Shown here one piece after another: positions 1 through 5,718 of a DNA stretch of 9,337 nucleotides; the stretch's first letter is position 1; every line of letters starts with the position of its first letter. Origin of the DNA: an uncultured Bacilli bacterium. Its GTDB lineage: Bacteria > Bacillota_I > Bacilli_A > RF39 > UBA660. The DNA lies in assembly GCA_934130265.1 (NCBI GenBank), contig CAKOYC010000033.1, positions 1-9,337 on the forward strand, in the 5' to 3' direction. A model generated the notes under the pieces. The model saw only the letters and a list, made by a program, of their open reading frames with translations, was not told the origin of the DNA and ran no database searches. Position numbers and translations under genes: made by a program.

Positions 1-1243
1 GTAATATAACTGGTTTCTTATTAGAAATAAAGTTTACACAAGCCTGATCGGTAGCATTACCACCAATAAATTTTTTTGTTACTTTGTCATAGCTACAACT
101 ATTATTTTGAATTAAAGACTCATCTAATAATCTTAAGTATTTTTTATGACTAGTCAGTTCCTTATTACTATTAACTACTTTCCCATCTCCTAAAATCATC
201 CCTATTACTTCAAGTTCACCTTTAGTAAGAGTACCTGTCTTATCCGTAAACAAGATATTTAAACTTCCAGATGTTTCTATTCCTACTAACTTTCTAACTA
301 AGATATTATCTTTAAGCATTCTTTTCATATTACTAGATAAAACTAAAGTTATCATCATTGGTAATCCTTCTGGGACTGATACTACTATCATCGTTACTGC
401 TAAAGTTAAAGCATATAAAAGATGAGCAAATAATAAAGACAAATCACTACAATAGGTAATTATTTTATTTATATCAAACTGATTATTGATAACTAAAGAA
501 AAGAATAGATATGACAAAGCAACAAAGAAAGCTGAACAATAACCAATTCTACTAATTATAGTTGCTAAATGTCTTAATCTAGACTTAAGTGGACTTTCTG
601 GTTGCACATCTTGTAACTCCTTAGCTATTTTTCCATAGAAAGTGTTAACACCTACTTTAGTTACTAGCATCTTACCAGTACCTTGATAAATAACACTACC
701 TCTAAATAGTTCATTTGTCTCTTTAGGATTAAGTCCTTTTCTAAAAGGATATTTATATATTTCTTTACTTTCTCCTGTAATTGATGACTCATCAATTGTT
801 AAATTGCCTTCTAGTAAGATGCCATCAGCTGGTATTTTCTCACCATACTCTAAAAGAATAATATCCCCTACTACTATCTCTTCGATAGGAATACTAATAA
901 TACCTTCAAATCTTTTGACTTTAGCTTTAGTCTTAGAGGCTTCTTGTTGTAACTTATCAAAGGCTTTCTCACTACCATATTCTGATAAAGTAGAAATAAA
1001 TGAGGCTAGAAAGATAGCTATTGCTATACCAACTGTTTCATACCAGTCAAAGTCTTTAATTAAAAATATAGTTTTTATTCCAAGAGCAATTAATAGAATA
1101 CGAATTATAGGGTCACCTAAACTTCTAAGTAATTGTTTAAAAAAGGTATCTCTATGAATAGTCTCTAAAGCATTATTACCATATTTTTCTCTTGATCTAG
1201 TTACTTCTTCCTTACTTAACCCATCAATTCTAATCTTTTCCAT
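1..1243 (-). CDS. P2-type cation-transporting ATPase (calcium type), N-terminal half, truncated by window edge
   Basis: ATP-driven cation pump of the plasma membrane; the visible 414 residues are about half of the family's usual 850-900. Translation from the ATG at 1243 gives a cation-ATPase N-terminal domain (GLSKEE, residues 8-13), a first membrane hairpin (about 45-62 and 68-87), the actuator domain with TGES at 156-159, a second membrane pair (about 235-300) with PEGLP at 291-295, and the phosphorylation motif DKTGT at 334-338 whose Asp334 forms the acyl-phosphate. PEGLP in M4 is typical of P2A/P2B calcium pumps and differs from heavy-metal (CPC) and Mg-importer types, but the ion is inferred. 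The nucleotide-binding domain begins near the left edge; M5-M10 lie outside. An AGGAGG at 1250-1255, 6 nt before the ATG, supports the start. It follows a terminator, so it is probably transcribed on its own. Confidence 0.93.
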   Translation of the reverse strand, partial: MEKIRIDGLSKEEVTRSREKYGNNALETIHRDTFFKQLLRSLGDPIIRILLIALGIKTIFLIKDFDWYETVGIAIAIFLASFISTLSEYGSEKAFDKLQQEASKTKAKVKRFEGIISIPIEEIVVGDIILLEYGEKIPADGILLEGNLTIDESSITGESKEIYKYPFRKGLNPKETNELFRGSVIYQGTGKMLVTKVGVNTFYGKIAKELQDVQPESPLKSRLRHLATIISRIGYCSAFFVALSYLFFSLVINNQFDINKIITYCSDLSLLFAHLLYALTLAVTMIVVSVPEGLPMMITLVLSSNMKRMLKDNILVRKLVGIETSGSLNILFTDKTGTLTKGELEVIGMILGDGKVVNSNKELTSHKKYLRLLDESLIQNNSCSYDKVTKKFIGGNATDQACVNFISNKKPVIL

Positions 1244-1267
1244 AGATACCCTCCTAATAAATGGTAT

Positions 1268-1298
1268 GTTATATTAGAAAGTAGTATCTAAAGAACAA
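1268..1298 (-). promoter_or_regulatory. Weak candidate promoter for the cation ATPase gene
   Basis: On the minus strand a TTGTTC (1293-1298) precedes either TAATAT (1271-1276, 16-nt spacer) or TATAAC (1268-1273, 19-nt spacer). Neither combination is a good match. A promoter is expected here because a terminator lies just upstream at 1315-1346 and the ATPase has its own ribosome-binding site. Confidence 0.3.
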
Positions 1299-1314
1299 CT
1301 ATCTAAAATTAGAC

Positions 1315-1346
1315 AAAAAAAACAGATAAGAGTTAACTTACCTGTT
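1315..1346 (-). terminator. Rho-independent terminator of the glucosaminidase-like gene
   Basis: Read on the minus strand, a 9-10 bp stem (arms 1321-1330 and 1337-1346, one G-U pair) with a 6-nt loop is followed immediately by a run of eight T (1315-1322, partly shared with the stem base). It sits about 10 nt after the TAA of the upstream gene. The complementary strand has an A-C mismatch in the stem and no T run, so it acts in one direction. Confidence 0.8.
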
Positions 1347-1356
1347 ACTTATATTC

Positions 1357-2100
1357 TTATTTACTTTTTACTAACGCGATATAATTATTTACTTGACTAG
1401 CCCAAGTAGTACTAGCTGCATATTTTGGTCCCATAGCATTTGCTGTAGTTAAACCTTTAGATACATAGTTTTTATATAGGTTATCAATATACCCCATAAT
1501 ACCTTCATCTAAAGTAGGATATGCTTTATAGCTTCCTCCTCCACAAGATGGTCCACCTTTTTGTCCACCTACATTGTTACAACTACGAACTAGATTACTA
1601 CACATTCCACTATTACATCCAGTTTCATGTAAAATAATAGCAGTAGCTAAATAAGGATCAACACCTAATTGTAAAGAATAACTAGCAATTAAGTAACCTT
1701 TTCCAGCTATCGTTGACTTTAAACTTCTATTTAATTTTTCTGCTAACTGATTTAGAGTCATTCCATCATAAACGATTGGATCAACTGGTGTAGTTGAGAC
1801 ATCTTCATAAGTAGTTATCTCTTTAACTTCATCTTGAACTTCTACCTCTTCAGTAGGAGTATTATCATCTGTTAAAGGATTTTCAACTTTCTCTTCTACT
1901 ATATTATTATTATTTTCATTTTCTTTTTGACTTACTTTTTCTACTGTACCAGAAGATAAATCCTTCATAGTAACTTTTTCATAAATTACACTATTTTCCT
2001 TTTCTATTTGAAAAGACCTATACTGTAAAAATATGGCGGCTCCTATCATTGAAACTCCTAAGAATCCAAGTGATAAGCTAAGCCTATTCGCTTTTTTCAT
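1357..2100 (-). CDS. Membrane-anchored glucosaminidase-like peptidoglycan hydrolase
   Basis: Predicted cell-wall hydrolase of 247 residues, anchored at the outer face of the membrane. Residues 1-9 are basic and polar (MKKANRLSL) and 10-27 hydrophobic, giving an uncleaved signal anchor. A long acidic linker follows (about 40-105). The C-terminal domain (about 115-247) has lysozyme-fold features of the glucosaminidase family: ILHETG with probable catalytic Glu159, a CNNVGG glycine-rich turn, and the YPTLDEGI...NLY...YVSKGL...GPKYA...W series. Bond specificity cannot be read. Four cysteines (162, 167, 174, 186) surround the active-site turn. The ATG at 2100 is chosen because AAGGAGG (2105-2111) lies 4 nt upstream; the in-frame ATG at 2124 falls at the predicted transcription start. 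Monocistronic between its promoter and terminator. Role in wall turnover or division is inference. Confidence 0.82.
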   Translation of the reverse strand: MKKANRLSLSLGFLGVSMIGAAIFLQYRSFQIEKENSVIYEKVTMKDLSSGTVEKVSQKENENNNNIVEEKVENPLTDDNTPTEEVEVQDEVKEITTYEDVSTTPVDPIVYDGMTLNQLAEKLNRSLKSTIAGKGYLIASYSLQLGVDPYLATAIILHETGCNSGMCSNLVRSCNNVGGQKGGPSCGGGSYKAYPTLDEGIMGYIDNLYKNYVSKGLTTANAMGPKYAASTTWASQVNNYIALVKSK

Positions 2101-2128
2101 AGTTCCTCCTTCAAATAAGAACATCTAT

Positions 2129-2157
2129 ATTGTAGCAAATATGTATAGTTTTGTCAA
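2129..2157 (-). promoter_or_regulatory. Near-consensus sigma-A promoter for the glucosaminidase-like gene
   Basis: On the minus strand TTGACA (2152-2157) is followed after exactly 17 nt by TACAAT (2129-2134). The transcription start would be near 2122, giving a leader of about 20 nt with the AGGAGG site. This is the strongest promoter in the window and fixes the start of the downstream gene at 2100. Confidence 0.87.
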
Positions 2158-2218
2158 ATTGGCGACTTTTTAACAATAAAGTCTTGTGTTTTATTATATT
2201 ATTTATCTAGAAAAAAGA

Positions 2219-4363
2219 CTAAACTTCTATCAAGCTTAGCCCTACTTTTTTATGTTCTAAATCAATACTATCAACATAGCAATCAACTATATCTCCTACT
2301 GAAAATCTTTCTGATGGATGACGTAAATACTCATTACAAAGTTTAGATATATGAGCTAGTCCATCATTTTTTAAACCTATATCAATAAACAAACCAAAAT
2401 CGACAACATTACGTACTGTTCCTTGTAGTTTCTCACCCTTTTTCAAGTCTTCAATATGTAGAATATCACTTCTTAAGACTGGTTGTGGATACTTATCTCT
2501 TAAATCTCTTTCTGGTTGTTTTAAACTGGAGATTATATCATCAAGAGTATATTTATCAATATCAAGTTTTTTTATTATCTCATCTTCATTTATTTTATCT
2601 AATGCTTCAATTAATTTCTCACTACCTAAATCATTTACAGATAGATTTAAATATTCTAATAGTTTCTCTACTTTTTCATAGCTTTCTGGATGGACACTTG
2701 TTTTATCAAGAGGATTATCACCATCTACTATTCTTAAGAATCCAATAGATTGTTCATATACTTTTGGAGTCATTCCCTTAACTTTTAGTAATTCTTCACG
2801 AGACTTAAACTTTCCTTTTTTATCTCTTGTATCAATTAATTCTTTAATAACTTTTTTATTTAATCCTGATACATAAGAAAGTAAACTACTACTTGCTGTA
2901 TTAATATTAACTCCTACTCCATTAACAGTTTTTAATACAACAAACCCTAGTGATTCATCAAGTTTTTTCTCAGGTACATCATGTTGATATAATCCAACCC
3001 CAATACTTTTAGGATCAATCTTAACAAGTTCTGCTAAAGCATCTTGAATTCTTCTACCAATAGAAATAGCACTTCTTTTTTCTACCGTTAAAGAGGGAAA
3101 TTCACTAATTGCCAAAGGACTAGCTGAGTAAACTGATGCTCCTGCTTCACTTACTATTACATACTCTACTTTTCTTTTAGCATCTTTTATAGTATCAGCA
3201 ATAAAGGCTTCACTTTCTCTAGATGCCGTTCCATTACCAATAGCAATTATATCAATATTATACTTATCAATTAGTTCTAGTATCTTCTTTTTACTACCTT
3301 CTATATCATTATGGGGTTCAGTTGGATAAATAACTGCTATTTCAAGTGGTTTACCGGTCTTATCAAGTACTGCTAATTTACATCCTGTTCTAAAAGCTGG
3401 ATCATACCCTAAAACGACTTTATCTTTTAATGGTGGCGTAAGCAAAAGATGTTCTACATTAGATGAGAAATTTTCAATAGCTCTATCTTCGCCTTTTTCT
3501 TTTAAATCAGCTCTTATCTCTCTTTCTACACTAGGAAGAATTAATCTTTTTAAGCTATCTTTAATAGCAGATTTTACTAAAGGATTAACAAAAGATTCCC
3601 TCTTAATTATTTTCTTTTCTAAAAACTCTATAATTTTTTCTTCATCATAATCAAGTTTTACAGTTAAAATTCCGTCTTTTTCTCCCCTATTAATTGCTAA
3701 AATTCGATGTGGTTTTAATCCTTTTAATGGTTCAGAAAAATCATAATAGATAGTATAAGTAGCATTTTCATCTACACTATTTTTCTTTTTCTTACTAGTA
3801 AGTGAAGCATTTTTATATAGAAAACTTCTAATCCATTTACGATAATAAGCATTATCACTTATCCATTCAGCAATAATATAACTAGCTCCAGTTAGGGCTT
3901 CATCTATAGTTTTCACCTTATCATTAACAAACTTACTAGCTAAACTATCAAGACTACCAGTCTCTTTAAAAGCCATAATCATCTTAGCAAGAGGTTCAAG
4001 TCCAAGAGCAATAGCTTCTGTTGCTTTGGTTTTCTTCTTTTCTTTATATGGTCGATATAAATCTTCTACTTCTACTAATTTTTGACAAGCTAAAATTTCA
4101 TTCTTTAACTCTTCTGTTAACATCTTTTTTTCATCTATTAATCTAATAACATCTTCTTTTCTCTTTAATAGATTCTCTTGATAAACATATACTTCCTCTA
4201 TCTTTCTAATTACTTCTTCATCTAATGCTCCAGTTGCTTCTTTTCTATATCTTGCAATAAATGGAATAGTATTTCCTTCACTTAGTAAAGTTAAAACTGT
4301 TTGTACTTGTTTTTCACTAATGTTTAAGTCTTTACTCATTTCTTTAATAATCATTTCATTCAT
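2219..4363 (-). CDS. tex: Tex family transcription accessory / S1 RNA-binding protein
   Basis: Cytoplasmic nucleic-acid-binding protein linked to transcription; in known bacteria Tex influences gene expression and stress tolerance, though its exact action is not settled. The 714 residues match the family's usual 715-775. Order of parts: N-terminal helical region with the hallmark TIPFIARYRKEATGALDE (32-49); a YqgF/RuvC-like fold beginning VVLGYDPAFRTG (316-327) and including AIGNGTASRE (374-383); helix-hairpin-helix region (about 470-545) with VNINTAS and KVKGMTPKV; LDKTSVHPE (552-560); C-terminal S1 domain (643-714) with VVDFGLFIDIG and DGLAHISKL. The start at 4363 is supported by AAGGAAGG ending 9 nt upstream. 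It probably has its own promoter at 4389-4418. No convincing hairpin terminator follows. No damage is seen. Confidence 0.96.
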   Translation of the reverse strand: MNEMIIKEMSKDLNISEKQVQTVLTLLSEGNTIPFIARYRKEATGALDEEVIRKIEEVYVYQENLLKRKEDVIRLIDEKKMLTEELKNEILACQKLVEVEDLYRPYKEKKKTKATEAIALGLEPLAKMIMAFKETGSLDSLASKFVNDKVKTIDEALTGASYIIAEWISDNAYYRKWIRSFLYKNASLTSKKKKNSVDENATYTIYYDFSEPLKGLKPHRILAINRGEKDGILTVKLDYDEEKIIEFLEKKIIKRESFVNPLVKSAIKDSLKRLILPSVEREIRADLKEKGEDRAIENFSSNVEHLLLTPPLKDKVVLGYDPAFRTGCKLAVLDKTGKPLEIAVIYPTEPHNDIEGSKKKILELIDKYNIDIIAIGNGTASRESEAFIADTIKDAKRKVEYVIVSEAGASVYSASPLAISEFPSLTVEKRSAISIGRRIQDALAELVKIDPKSIGVGLYQHDVPEKKLDESLGFVVLKTVNGVGVNINTASSSLLSYVSGLNKKVIKELIDTRDKKGKFKSREELLKVKGMTPKVYEQSIGFLRIVDGDNPLDKTSVHPESYEKVEKLLEYLNLSVNDLGSEKLIEALDKINEDEIIKKLDIDKYTLDDIISSLKQPERDLRDKYPQPVLRSDILHIEDLKKGEKLQGTVRNVVDFGLFIDIGLKNDGLAHISKLCNEYLRHPSERFSVGDIVDCYVDSIDLEHKKVGLSLIEV

Positions 4364-4388
4364 CTTGTATTACCTTCCTTACTAATCA

Positions 4389-4418
4389 AGTATAATATTT
4401 TAATAGTTAATCTTTCAA
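4389..4418 (-). promoter_or_regulatory. Probable promoter for tex
   Basis: On the minus strand TTGAAA (4413-4418) and TATACT (4389-4394) are separated by 18 nt, each five of six to consensus. The start would be near 4382, leaving a leader of about 20 nt that contains the AAGGAAGG ribosome-binding site. It lies 38 bp after the stop of the rpn remnant, so tex is likely transcribed independently of it. Confidence 0.62.
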
Positions 4419-4455
4419 GTTATTTCAAGAAAAGATTATAATAAATTTATCCTTT

Positions 4456-4663
4456 TTAATGATAAGTACTTAATAAGCTTCTAGCTATTTCTATTTGTTT
4501 TTCTCTCTCACCAGCAAGTTTACCCTTATCAATACCTTCTAAGTAAGCAGTCTCTCTTGTCATTTCATTTACTTTCTCTGCATCATAATAAGCATTAAAT
4601 TTATCATCTTTTCTTAGTCTATCTAACTCATCCATAATAACAACTCATTCTTATTGTCACCAT
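4456..4663 (-). pseudogene. Truncated, frameshifted second copy of the rpn 3' end (59-residue frame remaining)
   Basis: This fills most of the 329-bp space between rpn and tex. Positions 4482-4642 match 4788-4948 of the intact gene with 4 mismatches in 161 bp, and 4643-4663 continue the match at 5022-5042 (2 mismatches in 21). The 73 bp in between are absent, which shifts the frame. The nuclease domain is missing. An open frame still runs from an ATG at 4635 (equivalent to internal Met194 of the intact protein) to a TAA at 4456, encoding 59 residues that end ARSLLSTYH, a tail unrelated to that of the intact copy. Two of the three codon differences in the aligned part are synonymous and one is Arg to Lys. 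The strong ribosome-binding site before this Met in the intact gene is lost here. It could be a decayed duplicate or a stand-alone antitoxin-like piece; the first is more likely. Confidence 0.85.
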
Positions 4664-4664
4664 A

Positions 4665-4714
4665 TACTCTAAATTTATAAAATTGTCATCACTTAATTTT
4701 TTTTAACTATTTTA
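4665..4714. repeat. 50-bp direct repeat, copy 1 (3' end of rpn)
   Basis: Matches 5669-5718 at 42 of 50 positions, with a core at 4679-4710 matching 29 of 32; six of the eight differences are transitions. It covers the last codons and stop of rpn and about 28 bp beyond. The partner covers the last codons and stop of the preceding 138-residue gene. The two copies lie 1004 bp apart and bracket rpn with its promoter region. Confidence 0.75.
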
Positions 4715-4941
4715 TCTAATTCTTCTAAAGACAATCCAGTTACATTAGAAATATCATTATCACTCATAGATAAAGCTTTTAACTTTTTAGCTATTTCTAT
4801 TTGTTTTTCTCTCTCACCAGCAAGTTTACCCTTATCAATACCTTCTAAGTAAGCAGTCTCTCTTGTCATTTCATTTACTTTTTCTGCATCATAATAAGCA
4901 TTAAACCTATCATCTTTTCTTAGCCTATCTAACTCATCCAT
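4693..4941 (-). CDS. Candidate internal in-frame gene: C-terminal Rpn module, 82 residues (RpnS-like)
   Basis: An ATG at 4941 (Met194 of the full protein) is preceded by AAGGAAGGG at 4951-4959 with 9 nt between, the same site and spacing that serve tex. It is stronger than the site of the full-length gene. Translation would give an 82-residue protein starting MDELDRLRKDD and sharing the stop of rpn. In studied Rpn proteins, a separately translated, highly variable C-terminal domain (RpnS) binds and blocks the toxic full-length form, and its dimer helix carries a variable number of four-residue repeats; the x-G-x-x repeats at 226-237 fit this. A possible -10 hexamer GATAAT lies at 4990-4995 but lacks a good -35. 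What is seen is the site and frame; separate translation and an antitoxin role are inferred. Confidence 0.55.
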   Translation of the reverse strand: MDELDRLRKDDRFNAYYDAEKVNEMTRETAYLEGIDKGKLAGEREKQIEIAKKLKALSMSDNDISNVTGLSLEELDKIVKKN

Positions 4942-5520
4942 AATAACAATCCCTTCCTTATTACTATTTACTATTCTTTCAAGACTATTATTATCTTTAG
5001 CAGTTAACATCGATAATAACATCTCGTTCTTATTGTCACCATTATAACAAATGTCCTTATAATTTTCTAGATAAACATCATAGATTTTTACCCCTTTCTT
5101 TACTAAATCATAATTCTTATTTCTAAGTTCATATAGCAATACACCATTACCTTTAGTAAATTTTTCTCTATTTAGATTTATTTGTATCACCTGTTTAGCA
5201 TAATAGGTATTTCCTTTTTCATGTCTACTACCAGCAAGCCTAAAAGCATAAGTTAGATTTTTTATTGAGGAATACTCTCCTATTTGATTATTAATTTCAA
5301 CATTAACTAATATGTCACCATTTTCAAGTAGTAAATCAAGTCTTAAATCTTTAATATTATTACCAGAGTTTAGCTCATTATCTACTAGAATATAGTTAGT
5401 TAAATCAATACCGATTATATCACTAAACAGTTCTAAATAGATATCTCTAGTTTCTTTCTTTTTCATTAAATATTTCATAGTTGTATCTACTAGAATACTA
5501 ATAAATTTGTTATCATTCAT
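4693..5520 (-). CDS. Rpn family PD-(D/E)XK nuclease (recombination-promoting nuclease / putative transposase family)
   Basis: A 275-residue protein of the Rpn / PD-(D/E)XK family (often named transposase), DNA nucleases now linked to toxin-antitoxin phage defence. The nuclease core is at about 1-175: a helical start (FISILVDTTMKYLM), then RLDLLLENGDILVNVEINN (60-78) holding probable catalytic Asp62, Glu75 and Asn77, the last where Gln is more usual. A YAF-R-AGS-Y segment (91-107) and the LYEL region follow. The C-terminal module (194-275) is helical, with three consecutive x-G-x-x tetrapeptides at 226-237 and a final helix SLEELDKIVKKN. The start has only a weak GAAAGG 11 nt upstream, under a probable promoter at 5556-5584. 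Its 3' third is duplicated downstream. DNA cleavage and defence function are inferred from the family. Confidence 0.88.
   Translation of the reverse strand: MNDNKFISILVDTTMKYLMKKKETRDIYLELFSDIIGIDLTNYILVDNELNSGNNIKDLRLDLLLENGDILVNVEINNQIGEYSSIKNLTYAFRLAGSRHEKGNTYYAKQVIQINLNREKFTKGNGVLLYELRNKNYDLVKKGVKIYDVYLENYKDICYNGDNKNEMLLSMLTAKDNNSLERIVNSNKEGIVIMDELDRLRKDDRFNAYYDAEKVNEMTRETAYLEGIDKGKLAGEREKQIEIAKKLKALSMSDNDISNVTGLSLEELDKIVKKN
4940..5021. repeat. Pair of 9-bp direct repeats (ATAATAACA) that match the remnant's deletion endpoints
   Basis: ATAATAACA occurs at 4940-4948 and 5013-5021, 73 bp apart, within the intact rpn gene. The remnant has a single ATAATAACA at 4634-4642 flanked by the left neighbour of the first copy and the right neighbour of the second. 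This is the signature of a slippage-type deletion of one repeat plus the 64 bp between. Confidence 0.85.
4951..4959 (-). promoter_or_regulatory. Strong Shine-Dalgarno site inside the rpn coding region
   Basis: AAGGAAGGG on the minus strand, encoding part of NKEG (residues 187-190), lies 9 nt before the in-frame ATG at 4941. The equivalent bases are absent from the downstream rpn remnant. Confidence 0.6.
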
Positions 5521-5555
5521 TTTCTATTTTTCCTTTCTTTTTTAAGAGTGTGATT

Positions 5556-5584
5556 ACTATAGTAGATACATTTTTTAATTGCAA
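5556..5584 (-). promoter_or_regulatory. Probable promoter for rpn
   Basis: On the minus strand TTGCAA (5579-5584) is followed after 17 nt by TATAGT (5556-5561). The start would be near 5549 with a leader of about 29 nt. The -35 box lies within a few bases of the left arm of the inverted-repeat element, so structure there might affect access. Confidence 0.62.
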
Positions 5585-5702
5585 ACAGCCAATTTTCAAA
5601 TTTTCGGCCCACATTTTCGGTGATTTTGCATTTTGAATACCTGAAACAATAGAATTCAGGATAGTTTTTACCCTGAATTTGCAAAATTGGCATCATTTAA
5701 TT
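5574..5702. repeat. MITE-like inverted-repeat element between rpn and the preceding gene
   Basis: GCCAATTTT (5588-5596) is matched by its exact inverse at 5683-5691, and the inner flanks CAAATT continue the inversion after one unpaired base. A second nested pair is ATTTTGCA (5623-5630) with TGCAAAAT (5680-5687). The 7-bp sequence TTTAATT flanks the whole on both sides (5574-5580 and 5696-5702), like a target-site duplication, though so AT-rich a match could be chance. There is no coding frame. The inner part has two ATTTTCGG boxes (5600-5620 area). It could be a small non-autonomous element, a structured 3' end of the phe-operon transcript, or both. Confidence 0.45.
5640..5679. other. Two overlapping, mutually exclusive stem-loops
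   Basis: AATTCAGG at 5653-5660 can pair with CCTGAATT at 5672-5679 (8 bp, 11-nt loop), or its TTCAGG part can pair with CCTGAA at 5640-5645 (6 bp, about 9-nt loop). On the minus strand this lies downstream of the 138-residue gene and upstream of the rpn promoter. No T run follows either stem, so neither is a standard terminator. Confidence 0.5.
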
Positions 5703-5718
5703 TTTTTAAACTATCTTA
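5669..5718. repeat. 50-bp direct repeat, copy 2 (3' end of the 138-residue gene)
   Basis: Partner of 4665-4714 (42 of 50 identical). It overlaps the right end of the inverted-repeat element and the last codons (KIV) and TAA of the 138-residue gene. In the rpn copy the corresponding codons also read KIV but continue KKN before the stop, because the A/T run differs by one base. Confidence 0.75.

Noticed and set aside
804..1157. Open frame of 117 codons on the plus strand
   Set aside because: Lies wholly opposite the ATPase coding region, whose motifs are clear; no ribosome-binding site and a composition typical of an antisense shadow.
2101..2124. Upstream ATG at 2124 for the hydrolase gene
   Set aside because: Would fall at the transcription start given the promoter at 2129-2157, and the AGGAGG at 2105-2110 is placed for the ATG at 2100.
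2156..2163. AAATTGGC resembling the end of the inverted-repeat element
   Set aside because: Only 8 bp agree and it overlaps the hydrolase promoter region; chance is likely in such AT-rich DNA.
2164..2220. Hairpins after tex (GACTTT with AAAGTC at 2164-2183; AGTCTT with AAGACT across a loop of about 30 nt)
   Set aside because: Short AT-rich stems without a following T run on the minus strand; not enough for a terminator call.
2485..2748. Open frame of 87 codons on the plus strand
   Set aside because: Antisense to the middle of tex; Leu/His-rich translation typical of a shadow frame.
4441..4450. Perfect 10-bp palindrome ATAAATTTAT upstream of tex
   Set aside because: Pure A/T palindromes are expected by chance here; it lies outside the promoter and has no second copy.
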